Shown: positions 21,391 through 35,220, numbered from the stretch's first letter. The stretch is 64,000 nucleotides of DNA from Nymphaea colorata (GCF_008831285.2 NC_045141.1:22224742-22288741), one strand, 5' to 3'. A program made the numbers and translations. Notes: a model not told the origin generated them from the sequence alone.

Positions 21391-24300
21391 TTCTGATCAA
21401 ATCAAAAACCGTAGCATACTAGCTTGATTCATGCGCACATATGAGAATGCCACGCATTATTTGTTATTAAATTTTTTAGTATTTCAAAGGTTCTCTATTT
21501 TAATTGATTATATGCTATTTATTTATTTGAAAAATAGAAACAATAATAGATTTTACCAGAACTTGATATTAAATAAGTTCTGGGATTTGGTACGAGTGCT
21601 TTGGCTTCTTTATTTGTGCTGGACATTAAAAAAAAAAAGAATGTGGGTCCGTGGGGACAGTTGCCCACATAGGCCGGTGGAAGAGGAAGGTTTAGGGGTC
21701 CGTACCTCCAACTAAAAGTCCAGAGTCCAATCCCTACCTTAAGACATTCCTAACTTATTTTTGCTTCATGAGAAAATCCCATGTGGCTTCTTGCCTTTCC
21801 TTTTTCTTTATTTTGTTTTATTTATTTATTAACTTTTAACTGGAAGGAACCACACCGGATCAAGAGACTGTGTCGCTCCAATGACATGTTTGAAACAGTG
21901 ACTTGGCAAGACGTGAGGTTTGAGGCCATTTATTTTTGGCCACCGTGTTTGTTTGAAGTGGACACAATGTCTCGAACATTATGCTGAAAAAAAAAAGGAA
22001 ATTAGGGCATGAATTATTAACATCATGACCAAAGTGCTGCCATGAAAAATGTGTTACTGATATATTCATAAAATATTTATTTATTTAGATAATCTGTTTT
22101 TTCAATGTCTACCCTTAAGAAGGTCATATATGTTTATGTTTCCAAGGTTTGACTTCCTTTGAAGGCTTGATAAACTTAAAGACATAAAGTACTTTTTTCA
22201 ACTTAAACATTCTACTTACCACCATTTGCAATTCAAAGAAGTAACATACAAAAGCAGTATAGCTACAATGGGATTCGAACCTTGGACACATTGAATGTAA
22301 GCCACATTGCTGCCCAATTACACTATATTCTTATTTATTTAAGACAAGTTTTTTTATGTTTTTCCAACTTGATAATATCTTTTATTAGGTGAAGTATTTT
22401 GTAGACACAGCAGCCAATGAAACCCTTTCTTCCAAGCCTTGAATCAAGTGAACATAATTTTTTTTTTTGAAACTGTTCATTATCTCTCAAACAATGGAGA
22501 TCTCAACAAATCATTGAGGCGCAATTTCGTGGCCCCTGTGTTCAGACTCACACAAATATTTGGTCCAATATATACGGTCCACTCAAGCCTTGGGCCACAT
22601 TGAAATATGCAGATCATAAATATGTTCCTTGGCTACATTAATGGATACGCCAAACTTACTACAAACTAAAATGTAACCAATAGAAATACCTATCTAAGAG
22701 TGTCAACTAACCACCACCCATATGCTTTCGTTCATCCATGGCTCCCCCACCTGCTTTCATATAACTCTGTAGAAGCCTTTGATGAAGCAGTATGCCTTAA
22801 CTCAAAGGTCATCCATGGCCGTATTGACTTAAATACAACAAAAGCTGCAGTGATTATTTGACGAAGAAGAACACTTAATGTACCATAACAAGATGGAGCC
22901 GATCGATGGTTTTTGACTTGTTGAAAAAACCCAAACATTATTTGTGCTTATAGGAGAAGAAGAAGAGGTAAAAGCAGAAATTTACTTGTAAGATCATGTG
23001 CAGTTGATGAAGAAGATTAAAAAGAAGAAAAAACAAAGCATATTTGCAGCTGAGAGCGGCAGATGGCTGAAATGAGGAGGAAAGCGTTTGACAACGGAAG
23101 TCAAGAGGAGGCAATCGGTAGCCTCAGAAGGAGCAATCCCTGTTGGCAGTGATGAAGCAGAAGGAAAAACTGAGAAGGAAGAAGAGGAAGAAGAAGAAAG
23201 TGTCTCGCCAAGGAAGGCGAATAGAGGGGCCTACGACAAAAAGGGAAGCTATTTTCTAAGACAAACGCTTTAGATGGACGCTAAAGCATTAAGCAGAGAC
23301 CTGGGATACGTGTATGCAAACTGTGTTTGATTTTGTTTTCTGAAAATGAGACAAGCTGGCCTAATTTTATTGTCTAAGACAGGTTCTCACCAGTAAGCAA
23401 ACGCGTCCTATGACATGACTACATAATGGTCAAATGAGATGGACGGATTGCAAAATTTCATAACTGAAAGTAGTTCTAAATAACTTCCATGCATGCAGAG
23501 ATCATGTTTCAAAAAAATAACCCCTCCTCTTTCTCTTTTCCTTTGCCATGTAATGTTGGTTTAGCCTGCCATAATCATAGTTACCTCCTTAGTAGCATAA
23601 AGTTTAATGAAAGCCTCATGAAGTTCAAAAACTTACTAAAACAAGAGCTTCGATCCAGCAAATGCCCAAAATGGGGTAAAAACTCATAATCAGTTGTCTA
23701 CTTGCAGGGTGCCCCCAAATTGTACTAGTTTCTTGGGTTCCCTTGCATGTTTCTATTAGCTGCACAGCCCAACGAAGTTATCTAGAACACAGCCAAGAGA
23801 AGATATCGATACTATATTAAAAGGGTTTGATTTATTTCAACCATAAAACACTTGGACCCATACAACTAAATTAACCACAAATTCCAAAACTGACGCAATG
23901 TCCAGATTGGCAATGTTCATCCCTCACAAGACTGAGGTCGTCACTCCAAGAGCCAAAATCTATCAAGAACTACCTGTAAAGATCGAAAAAATGGTAAGAA
24001 TTCCTTCGAGTATGAAAAAATTCAGCCATGAATGAAACATGACCCAACAAAGTAATATTTGATTTTGTAAAACAAATGTCTTCAAATCTTAATACATATT
24101 ACAGTTACTATTCATTAATAGAAACGAGGTGTACAAAACCTCCAAAATTTCGTAGACTTCCAACTGTGGTTCTCTGACAATGTCATGGTCATCGTGCCGA
24201 GCAACAACAGAAATCTCTGTGGCCACTCACGGGTAGAACAGAACATATCTTCACCAGGCGATCCAACAGATCGATGGTAACCTGCAGTGAAGCCTTTTGG

Positions 24301-25547
24301 GATATCCAAGATTGCCGTTGCAGCAGCAGAATCTCTTTAGGAACCCGGGGTAAGGGACCAAGAGACGCCTTGCTCTCCAACAAAAACAGCAAAATCCTGG
24401 GCCCTTGTGCTGCACAATATCCTCTGGGCCCTCTAGTGCATACAGAGGAGTGTGCGTCAATAGTGAGCTCAGGTGCACCACTACCTCTCGGGACGAGACC
24501 AAATACTGGGTAAAACACAAGCTCGCATTGCATGTACGATTACACAAAGTCCTCGTTTCGCCTTCGAATTTCAAATGTGATGGTTTCTCATCACTAGACA
24601 TTGTCTATTACCTCTCACAGAAAGCGCCCTCAGGCTCGGTTTCCCCAAACAAAAGCAATAAGTCATTTTCTAACTTAATTTAGTGTCAACAAGGCAAAGT
24701 CGAAAAGACATGCATCAATACAAAGTATATGACATTAAAAAATCTCAAATAATAATATTGTAATAATTGTATAGAAACAAGAGATTTCCAAAGCCTTTTT
24801 CTCAAACTTTAAATAAAACTAAGGGTAACAAAGAGCAATAGTGCATAACATTACGTTTTCCATTAAAATTACAAACAAATATCAAAAACCCTCATTTGGC
24901 AATTTCTAAGAACTAGGAGGTACTAATTCGTAATTTCGTATGAAATCTCCCACTTTTGCTGAAATTTACTTTCGCAAGCCTCTTTATGAAAAAGTTTTCA
25001 GCAAAAATGCTGTGGCATGAATTTTTAAAAACTATAACACCTTTTTTGAGAATTTCTCTAATAAAGTGGACCAATTCTAAAATGATTCAACCTTGATTTA
25101 ACATCAAACCTCGTTTTTCTTTCATTTCTCCGCTTGGTTTTCTCTCCCCTCACTAGAGCGCCTCCTTCTTCTTCTCATTCGACCGACGGTGGAGCTTCCA
25201 CCGGTTTCCAGAACAGAAACCAGAGAGAGCGATCTCTCCTTCTCCTGCGAGGTCCGGAGTTCGGTTCCACGCCGCCGCGCCACCTGCCGCTTGGCACCTT
25301 CAGCTGCCGCTGTTCCCTCTCTGCCCCCTTTCTCAACACTGTCACAGTGAGAACGACGACCTCCCAAACCCAGAGCTTCAATGGCATCCTTCTCTGTCTC
25401 CATCTCGCTGCAATAGGGAGGAACCGGCGGATGAAGAGGTGTGACAGGGGAAATATGTACACTCAAGGTCGGGTTCTTTCCTTACCCAAGTCGCCTCTCT
25501 GCTACCTGCATGAGGAAGACGACTGGTTTCCAATCGGGCGGGCGATT

Positions 25548-28500
25548 GCCTCTACTAGTTCGTTAAAACCTTCTGTATTTCCTTACTCTCTTGGGTTTTA
25601 CCCTAAGTCGAGCAGAGCAGCCCATGCCCTCTGTCGACAAGGTGTTGCATTCCTTTTTTTTTTTTTGTATTTTGTTTGAAATGTTATAATGCAACCCTAA
25701 TCTAATATATGCATGCTCTGTTTTAGTGTTGATTCTAGACTGGTTTCTCACCGATGGAATAAATAAAGAAAACGAGGAGGAACAACTTAACATAAACACC
25801 AAAGAATTTCACTACCCATCATGGACGAACACGCCTCACACCTCAAATCAGTATCCAGCTTGCTTTAAATCTAGAAAATCAAAGATACTAGGACGAAGAG
25901 CACCAAATATCGTTCCAAAATAGAACGCATCACACGTCTATTTCTTTTTAGGGGTATAGATACATAGATTCACATGCATACGTACGTATCTATAAGAACT
26001 GAAAATATACGGGCTTCATGCTACAATCATGACTGAAAATTATCATACCTATCAATCCGAGATAAACTTCCAACCACAGCCTTCTTGTGCTTTCGGTTCC
26101 TTCCCAGCAGCCACCAATCGCAGAAACAAAGGTCTCTTCCTCACTTTCTCCTTCTTTGTCTTAAACTCTCTCAATCTCTTTGTTGGACGTACTCCTCTAA
26201 TGGTGCAGTAAAAGAATGGTTTTCCCCTTTGCAGTTACAACTTTATCCTTATCTTTAAATGATAAACTTAACAGTTTGAAATATCATTAGGAATCATTTG
26301 ATCTTTTATTTGATTCTTTCCCAATTTACGTTCCAAATGTTTTAAGGAAACTTAAAAAAAATTGTGGGTCTTACAAACTTAATATTCACATGTCAACAAA
26401 AAAAATCATAATGATTAAAAAAAGATAGGAAAGTCTAAAATAATGAAATCATTAAATCCATAGAGAGGTGTAGATCACCTGTATCTCTCCAATGACAGCC
26501 AAAAAGCAAACATCTATAAGGACGACATACGGCAAATGCTTTCAATGCATGATTTCTGTGCTCGTAAAGTCCAAGCAGCGCGGTCATGCCCTGGTACGGT
26601 CGAAGCTTCTGCTCCGATGGATAAGAAGAAAGATGTAGGACGCATGAACGCCTTCTGAAACGATGAATGAGGAACGAGAAGAGACGATAAGCATAAACTT
26701 GAGAGTGATTAATGCTGAACAACAGAGACCATGAATCAACCAGGCTTTTCCCCAGCTTTTTCTCTTTCTTTACAGGAGAAAAAACACACACAAATCAATC
26801 AGCTCGCTCGTCAGGCACCGTTCTTTTTCGTGCAAGTTCTTTTCTTACACGCACACACTCTCTACAGATAGATATGTATATAAAGATGGGAACATGATTA
26901 GCAAGGGAATTAAAATCAAGATACCCGATAATTATTTATCAATGGTAAAGCTGCTGCAGCTGTCTGAAAAGATTACAATTACCAAGAGAAAAGATGGAAC
27001 TTACTTTGAGGCGCTTTATCATGAAGGGACGGTTTGATCTGATCTTTCCTTTGTCTTTCTTCCTTTTCTTTATATCTCATGCACGTTCCATTCGATGCTT
27101 GCATGGAAATTCTCACAAAATCAAAGCACAAACCTTTTTTTTTTTGTTTCTTGTTTTTATGCCCATTAAGTTTCAAATGGGCATGCACATACATAAACCT
27201 CAACCCATCATTAGCATTAGCAAACCATCTCTCTTTCTCTCTCTCTCCCCTCTTCATGACTTTTCTTGTTCGTTTCTCTGTTGTGCTGGACCTTGCTTCT
27301 CTCCCTCTCATTTCCTTATAGAGAAACCATAGAAATCAATGAACATTTTCCAAACGAATCAGTCAGGTCTTCCCAAAGTAAACTCTAGATTGGGGCTTTT
27401 GTTGTTTGCTCCAGAGATAGTGGTAGAGCTCTCCGGACTGCTGCTTTTTTCCTGTGAAGATGCATATTAATTTCAGTAACAAAGTTACAGCTCCATATTC
27501 AAAGTTGGACCTATATGAAGAATATTAAACGTACTGCTCCCGATTCTAAATAAAAAGGTACTTCGCCATTTTCAAATTTTCTGGGTGTTGGTCTCTAGAC
27601 TCGTGCTTTCGCTCGAATAGTTTGGTTGGAAGAAATCTTGTACCTTTAAAGGAGGCATGCTAGACTGAGAATCCACTGAACCTGCACCGTGCACCCAAGC
27701 TCCCCTACTGCAAACAAGCATTCAAGAGAGGGAAAGAATGATGCCATCAGTCAAAGCAAAAGGGATGCTGCAAAAGAGAAATTAAAGCAATGGCTTTTAC
27801 TGTTAAATTGATTTGAGCTTTGATCATGCACCGAGTGAACTTAACAAAAAGGGCCCCATGTGATGGTCTCCGTAGTCTCATATCAGTTCATTACAGGAAA
27901 TTGCATGGAAGCTGTATGAAGCTCTTGCTCTTTAGCTTCCACAGTCAAGAGCTTTCGTGGCTCTTTTGGATGCTGTGTCTTCCCTTTTTATCATCTCCTT
28001 GAAAGCAGTTCTTTATAAACAGAAATTTTTCCCATTCTGGGATAGATCTCACCTTGTTGATCTTGAATCCAGAAATGACTGATTTGTCCCCTCCTTTACT
28101 TATTTCAATGCTGCCACGATCTAGGACACAAAGAACCAAAGCTTGATAAGACAAGACTCTTTGATTCTTGCTTTTTTGGTCATCATCACTGCCTGTGCTC
28201 CCCATACGAGCATTGGCTTAATAAACAAAAACTTTTGTCGATTCGGGTCTTTCTTTTGCCTATTTTAGCGCCACCATGCAGTCCTATTTATTCTACAGTC
28301 ATGCTACGGAAAGAAACTAGGCCACAATACGAGAGGAGGCCAGGATAAGGCACATCTCTTGAATGATAATAAATTCTTCATGAGAACTTTATTCATTTGT
28401 TTATATCGAAAAAAATATGAGCCTGTCATCATTTGCACTCATGAAGACAACAGAAGCTCTTACGCACTCTTGCGAAGTGATTAAATCTCTTTGCAGGCCT

Positions 28501-30590
28501 TTCTAGTGTGTTTCATTACGTTTTTTTTTTTCTTGTGTAAATTGTTATTTTTCATAAGAGAAAAGGAAAAGGCAGCCGTGAACTGAACCGAAACTTTTCT
28601 GCGATGAATGCTAGAAAAAAAAAAAAACTCTCTAAATAAACCAATATGCAGAATACATCAACGTCAAATATCCCAACCAAGAAGCAATGAAACGAATCAG
28701 TCGGTTGGAAACTTTCATCGTTCTATTTTGTACTAACTTCTTCTATCTCTTTAAGAACCTTTGTAGAACAAGAGGATGGTCGTCTACTCGTCTTCCTTTC
28801 TCTCATCTTCTGCAGGATGGCTTGTTCTGTCTAGTTTTTTAAGTACTAAAAAATCAGAAAAGGAAATGGAGCAGCGAGTGAAGAAGTTTCACCTAGAAGA
28901 GTTGCTCCATAAACTTTGATGCAGAAAATGGGGATCCTGTGCTGTGCTAGAACTCATGTAATCTGCCGTTGACGCCGCGTTTCCTGGTGGAAGCTCATCA
29001 CAGATCTCACCACCATGGCCTGTTTCAAATCCTTCCTGTTGTCCTGAACCAAGAATAAAAAAATGACTACCATCGATCCTTTCTCATGCACATTTACCGC
29101 AATGTACACTACGGAGAACACCCCAAAAGATGACAAAAATAAAAAGAAGAAACTAAAGGAAGAATTCGATATGTGAGAATGCAGAAAGTCTTGCCTGACG
29201 ATACAGCAGGCTTGTCAGTAGTCTTGACTGTTCTATACATCTGCAGGAAAAGAACCCCAATTCCGATAATATTAGTTTAATAGAGAGTGAGAGAGAGAGA
29301 GACAGAGAGAGCGAGAGCGAGAGCGAGAGAGCATTTCTCAGATCCACAAGAGCTGCAAATCAAATATTTATTAAGAAACATTCCTAAGAACAAGAAAGAG
29401 AAAAAGGAAAACAGAAATTGCTCACGAGCGATCGGTGTGGTTCGCTTTCAGTTAACCATGAGTTTACATCTGGTCAGCATGAAGGAATATATCATTGTGC
29501 AATGATGGCCAACTTTTTCTCTTCCCAAAAGTAAACAAGAAAATTTCGTTTCCTTTTTAATCATGTCTTGATTATATTTTTATGATTGAAACTGTTACAC
29601 TCCTAGAAAACCGTTCACATTTTGGACCATTCACTTCTCAGACTCAGACTGCTCAGTTTCTCTTGGATCAGAGCCATCTCAGTATCTGTTCTCTTGCCAT
29701 CCTTCTCCTGGGGCTTCTTTCTCGTGTCCCTAAATCTGAAGCCCAGTGAGAACACAAAAGATCCCCGTGCTTCTAGGTGGTTTTGAGATGCAGAAAACAA
29801 ATAATGCTGAAATCTTCATGTTCGTAGCTTTAGAATCTCTACTTTGTTTTATGGGAAGCAGACAACTCTTTTAACAGTCTACCGTTTGATGTTTTTCAGC
29901 TCAAAACTGAGTAACCATGAGTTTTTGTTTTTTCTTTTTTTTATGGCGGTGCAGCTAGAACCGTACCAGTAGCCACGGACCAGAAGCTCAAGCAAGAGTG
30001 AGATACCTGCAAATGGCTTTTCACATGTGCTAGAGTGAGATCCTTCACATCCATGAGCTCGAGAACAGATTTTGGTGTTGCTCCTTTAGAAACAAAGAAA
30101 GTAAATTATTTTAGAAGAAGAAAACGAATAACTTTGATCCACAGCTTAGATATAATGAAGAAAGAAAGCTGATCAGACACCAACAGATAGCAACAAGGAT
30201 TCTCGATCACAATTAGGTCTCTATGTATCATCTGTGCAGGAAAATAAACCGTTGGACACCAACTGCGTCATCGGCTGTTGTTGCTCGCCAAGAAACGGGA
30301 GTCCTCCTAAGCTGCAGATGACTATCAAGATAATAGCCGCAGAACGAGAGGTCGGTGGCTGGCTTACTCTCATGGCCTCCCAGGAGCTCCACGGCGTGGA
30401 CGAAACGGGCGTGGAGCGAGCTCGTCCACCGCATCCGCGGCGCTCGCAGGCTGCGCTTCACCGGGAACCTCGCCGCGATCCTCGATCTGAACGTCCCAAC
30501 GGCCGGACATGGATACGGAGGAGTGGAGGAATCCGACAGGATGGTCGGATTGAAGCTCTCGGAGGGGAGGAAGGGAAAGGAGGGCGGATT
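25548..30590. repeat. Segmental duplication, copy B of the KANADI block
   Basis: Direct-orientation partner of 6,427-12,482. It holds the empty site for the 958-bp element near 26,388 and the intact KANADI gene. Confidence 0.9.
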
Positions 30591-30917
30591 GTAGATGGGC
30601 ACACCTCTTATAGGCCTGAACCTATAGTCGTGAACGTAGTGATGGCCGGAGTAGTGATGATAAGCCCTGGGCTCCATGGAATCATTGAAAACTCTCGCCG
30701 GGATGGCGCCGGATTCCGGAAGCGTGGGGCAGGCGAGGGAGAGGTCGAAGAAGGCTTCTGGTTTGATGGGGTTAAGCCGATTGGGGTCGAGTGACTGGTA
30801 CCAGAAGCCCACCTGAGCATCTGGGTTTGAAACATTCCTCCATGTGGAGGCGGTTTTGGGTTCAGGAGGGCTAATCTGGAGGGACAAATCAGGTGGTGGT
30901 GGGTGGGAGAGCTCCAT
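27359..30917 (-). CDS. KAN: KANADI transcription factor (GARP/MYB-like), copy B, complete
   Basis: Six exons: 30,368-30,917, 30,007-30,083, 29,195-29,240, 28,893-29,043, 27,644-27,707 and 27,359-27,451, totalling 981 nt (326 residues). All phases join. The start MELSHPP matches the family start; an upstream in-frame ATG at 30,929 is less likely. Motifs in order: DLSLQISPP near residue 10, a PIRGVPIY block near 105, the GARP domain about 154-220 (KRSLRAPRMRW through KSHLQMYRTVK, split by introns 1 and 2 at the usual family positions), WSNSSR, and the C-terminal NLEFTLGRPD. Intron 3 appears to use a GC donor (TCAG/GCAAGA). KANADI proteins are nuclear repressors that set abaxial identity of leaves, carpels and ovules, in opposition to HD-ZIPIII genes. 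The subfamily is not resolved. Confidence 0.95.
29282..29332. repeat. (GA)n microsatellite in KANADI-B intron
   Basis: An interrupted GA run upstream of exon 3, equivalent to 11,193-11,227 of copy A. Confidence 0.9.
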
Positions 30918-31170
30918 TGATGAGAGCAAAGGGAGATAGAACCAGCAGGTGCTGGTTGCTCTGCCTGTGGACGGTAGGCTTTCCGGTGACGGACTGATGG
31001 TTGAAGTGGTTTCCAGGAAATTTTTTTTCTCGCTTTACATACAGAGATCAGAGAGAGAGAGAGAGGGGGGTGGGGGGGGGGGGGGGGGGGGGTGGAAGAG
31101 GAGAGAGAGAAAGAGAGAGAGAATTTTTTGAATTCCTTGAGCACCTTAGTTGGTGTAAGAGTATATAGAA
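30918..31170 (-). promoter_or_regulatory. KANADI-B core promoter and 5' leader
   Basis: On the minus strand a TATA box (ctatatac) lies at 31,162-31,168, placing the leader at roughly 215 nt. The leader would carry CT repeats and a run of about 30 C residues (G run on + at 31,065-31,095). Copy A has no counterpart because its homology ends inside exon 1. Confidence 0.6.
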
Positions 31171-31239
31171 GAAAATGACACTTACGGCGGCTACAGCGGA
31201 GAGATGTAGAAAGGATCTCTCTGTAAGGCACAGGGAAAG

Positions 31240-34200
31240 GGAAAAAAGAAAAAGGTTATCAACCAGAACATGAATTATTCATGTTGATGGGAAAATGTGG
31301 CATCCCATAGGAGTACGTGTGGCTGTAGACGGAAAATAAAAGGAAGAAAAAAGTATAAAGAAATGGAGAAATATCCCCCTCTTCTTTGTATTTCAGACAA
31401 GAGGAAACCTCTCTCTCTCTCTGTGGCTGAATGGAAAGCTGTATTGCCTTTTTAACTTTGTGGGTTTGACTCAACCAGTGAACAGCAACCAACCGCAAGC
31501 TATTGTTCTTCCCAGGAAAAAGATTATCAAAATAACCTCTTCTCTTCTTAGACAGAATTTTTTATGTCCCTTTGTTCTTTTATGGTTAAAATGACAGGAA
31601 ATCTTCAGTTCTTCATTTCATCAATGATTTTTCATGTTTGGTTTTCTGCCAAACCCTAAGATGTAGAAATAATATCCTGACTAACATTCTAGACGCACAA
31701 ATGTGTGAAGAATTTTATTTCAGGTGGTGGGACACATTTCTCTGTCTATTTCTTTCTCTGCAGCATTACTGTGAGATCTGGGAAATGATCATCTGCCAAT
31801 CAGATAGCACCGAATGCCAAAGATATTTTCCATCTGAAAACTGTCAAAGGAAAAAAAAAAAGAAAGAACAAAAACATATTTCCATTGGCGACAAATTTTA
31901 CCAAACTCCAGAGTCCAACATCGGAAACAAAGGACACTTACAAAGTATGGGGAAATTTGTAGAGGCCATAATCATTGTTTCGGTTGGAAAAAAACTCCTG
32001 TACACAATAGCATCTAGAGAGATGGAGGTCAAAGGACACATTTGTCATTCTCTCTCAACATTGCCAGTGTTGCCTAGAAACATGTGGGGGTGCCTAGAGG
32101 GAAGGATCTTGCTAGTCTTTCTTAAAAGAGATATCCAAACGTCTGTATTTTAATAGAAAAATCTTTTGCTTTTAATGCCTTCACTACCATTGTGCATTGG
32201 TAAAGGGATTCTTTTGGGTTTTGGGTGCATCTAGGAACCGACAGTCAGAATTGCCTTCCCCTACCACAGGCCAATAAAGTATGCCATCCCATCCTCCCTC
32301 ATCAAAGGGGGTGTTAGGCTAAATATTACTAAATTCTACATGTAACCCTCTGTCAAAAGCCATGGAACTCTCTCCAGTGTCAGGACTTCCCCCTTGGATC
32401 GCCCTCTTCTTTCCCGCTTCTTACTTACTAGCTGTAGCACTGATCACTTTTTATATCCTTTCCATTTACTGTGAAATTAATTTGAAGGAAAAGTCAAGAT
32501 CCTGACCTTAAGTTATTAATCTTCAAATGTAAGTGATATTCAACACCGGGTTCATCTTTATAAATTGATCATAATCTTTACAATTTTCTAGTTAGAAAGG
32601 TGAAAAGAATTAATGGCGTTCACGATTTTACTGTAGAATGTTGGCGCAATGTGCTGCTTTCCAGTGTTACAGTAAAGGGCCCGAGGCATGAGACGGGACG
32701 CTTATCTTCTTGGACATGCAAATAAATAGCAGGTCACATCATGTAGGAACGTGTGTTCCTCTCGTTGCGTTGTTCCTGATTGGCAAATGCAGTAAGATCT
32801 AATTTGAGATGTGCCCAAGAGAGAAGGAGAGGGAGAAGGAGAGGGATGAAGGAGTAAACCTACTCTCCCATATGTGTTGGGTAGTGGCCTTGAGCTTGAT
32901 CCCTTTCTTTTTGCAGTTATAAAATTAAAACAGGAAATAAATCAAATATTAAAGTTTTCGTTTTAATTTTTACCATAAGTCTTCATGCCATAATAGTAGT
33001 TGGGATTTAAGGAAATCCTAAGAGGCGGTCTGTAAAGCCCAGCCTCTATTCATCTAAAAAACGTTGGTTGAGAAATCAACTGCGCGTCTCTTAGAAGCAA
33101 ACCTTGTTTCTTTCTTTCTCTCTTGCTCACAGGTCTTGCATTTGAGATGCTGCTGGTGGTGGACCTACTTCACAGAAGCCGTTCCGCTGCTTAAGATCCA
33201 ACAATATGCTCAGCTTTGGAAGATCAAGGTGGTGAATTCAAGCTAAAGTATTGGGACCCTGATTTATCGAGTAAAAAGAAGCCTGTTTCTGTTTGAGGAA
33301 TCTTGCCACTGAAAACCAAAGGAATAGAGTTACTGCAAGCAGCTGTGGGTAGCAGATGGCCTGGTTATGGTTATACGTTTTCCAACTTTACTATACTTCA
33401 TTTGCAGGCTTCTTCAAACTCACCCAGGTAAACTTTTCTGAGATTTAAGCTTTAAAAGGTTGTGTCAGAGCTTTTTACACTGCTCGAACTGTGATGGCAA
33501 GAGGGACAGGTCAAACTAGCTCCCTCACTTGTTAAGTAATTTCGTTTATGCAAAACTTTATAGTGCGTCAGGTAAAAGATAGAAAAGCCATTTCAAACTA
33601 TCCAAAGAACTGAGAGAAAGATGGAGAGACAGAGAGATAGGGGGACATTTTTGTTCTTTGAACATCTCAAAACCCTAGACTAGTCAATCTCATGAAGTGA
33701 TAAAACTTGGGAGGAAGGACAGAGCACATATTTTCCAGACACCACAAAAGAAAAAGAATGGGAAACGAATGAATGGCATCTAAAAAACAAATTATCTACA
33801 CGACGCATTCTGACAGCATGTGAAGATGTGCCCTCGTTGAAAGCAAAACAAGCATACAGAGAAGCGTGTTATGAAGGTCTATAAGAGTCCTTTGCTTCTT
33901 CTTACCTTAGATTTAGCTCTTGTTTAATGCACATTTACTCCTTTTTCCAAGAAATTCCTTTTGACTTCCTTGAATCATATATTAATAATTTCCCTAGAAG
34001 TCTGTGGTGGTTTAAAGAATGCCTCTAGTTGACGACAAAGTGCAGGAGGGAGCACAGAAGCCAGGATATACTGGTCTGTAAACTCTGATAGTCCTAACTG
34101 CACTGGATGACCCACCCGCCTCACCTTCTGTTCGATCGAGTTTGAAAGGAAAACCCAGACCTTCTTCTCCCTCTTGTGATCAGATGGAAAGTGAAAGCCT

Positions 34201-35050
34201 TTAAAAAAATGATTCACAGAGAGTGGTGCTCTCGGAGAACAAAGTAGACCACAGTGAGATTTAGTGAGCCACTGTATGCGCAGGGAATGGAGCTCCTCTT
34301 TATGGCACACCAGTGGTTAATGAACCAAAAGAAGGTTAGGTTGTTATATTTGAATTTCAAGCTGACATGTTACCTCTTTCGGTACATGTGTCTCTCACTT
34401 CACTGTTGCTTCTCAGAAGTTCCTGCAAACATCTGAAAAACAGATACTGACTTGAAGTCCATGTTAGATAACTCATTTTCTGGTAATAATGAAAATGCTT
34501 CGGGAATCACGTTAATGAGTTTTCCTTCGCATTGGGGATCGGGAACGAGGGTTTTCTTACAAGATCCTGTACGGCTGCGAAGTGTTTGGTGTCACATATG
34601 TGGAACTGAGAGCACAGCTTCCACTTCAGTTTCCTGCTCACATTTTCCGAGTTTGTCGCTTGCCGGATGCAAAAGCTTGCTAGTTTAGTAAATTGATGAT
34701 GTGGGGCGGAGTTTGCAGAGATTGTTTAAGTTAGAAGACAGAAAGGGAAATGCTTGAAATGAGAGCAACTTAAGTCTGCTGGTCTTTGTAAAGTCCAATC
34801 ATCCGGTGATCATTTAAACATGCAAAAGTTTCCAACATGAGGATGTTTCATGAGCCCATAAAGTAACTTATTTCTCACTCTAATCAATTGAGCCCGGGTT
34901 AATCTTGGTTTTCTGGCTAAAGGGCACTCGTTATGAAATTTTAAATTTTTAAGGAGCACCATTACGTAAATGAGAAAAGTTACCTTGAAGTTTCCAGTTT
35001 CCATATAAAAGTAAGCATTTTCTTTGTAGGCAATTACCCACACAATGGCC
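31240..35050. other. Upstream spacer of KANADI-B, no gene recognised
   Basis: The longest open frame (31,638-32,153, +) contains a poly-Lys stretch and no known domain. It lies in the likely distal KANADI promoter and I do not regard it as a gene. CT runs occur near 31,410-31,422, otherwise no repeat match. Confidence 0.4.
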
Positions 35051-35058
35051 GCATCTGT

Positions 35059-35220
35059 ACAGTGGCGGAACCATAAATTTTTGGGTAAGGAGCACAGTTG
35101 TAGAAATTTTATGGGGCACAACAGATATAAATAAGTAAATGATTGTAAGACGTCCACATACAAATAAAATAAAATAAAATAATTGTTACTGGTGTGGCCT
35201 ATATAGCTCCGCTACTGCAC
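35059..35220. mobile_element. ~160-bp element with 'cagtggcggaac' type tips
   Basis: The left tip 'cagtggcggaaccata' pairs with the right tip 'tatagctccgctactg'. A short AAAAT-type repeat lies inside. No target duplication was identified. Confidence 0.45.

Larger units (their letters stand above)
19583..25130. other. Intergenic region between MYB-B and the KANADI-B flank
   Basis: 19,583-19,910 and 23,345-23,815 are shared with copy A; 19,911-23,344 and 23,816-25,130 are not. Contents recognised are a MITE at 20,612-20,842, a 36-bp tandem pair at 21,059-21,130 and a 200-bp element at 21,193-21,390. Small open frames elsewhere have no domain content. I see no gene. Confidence 0.5.

Noticed and set aside
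22260-22325. tRNA-like 'gggattcgaacc' sequence
   Set aside because: The T-arm-like word occurs without a foldable acceptor or anticodon arm. Such strings are common in plant repeats.
24115-24601. Overlapping 114-116 codon frames on -
   Set aside because: Several frames are open over the same GC-richer stretch, none with recognisable protein motifs.
25134-25679. 181-codon open frame on +
   Set aside because: Low-complexity Ser/Arg/Leu content, no domain, and it runs across the boundary into the duplicated KANADI flank.
30608-31231. 207-codon minus-strand open frame upstream of and overlapping KANADI-B
   Set aside because: It begins upstream of the TATA box and overlaps exon 1 in another frame; Pro/Ser runs come from the C-rich leader.
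31638-32153. 171-codon open frame on +
   Set aside because: No known domain, a poly-Lys stretch from an A run, and no promoter or splice evidence.
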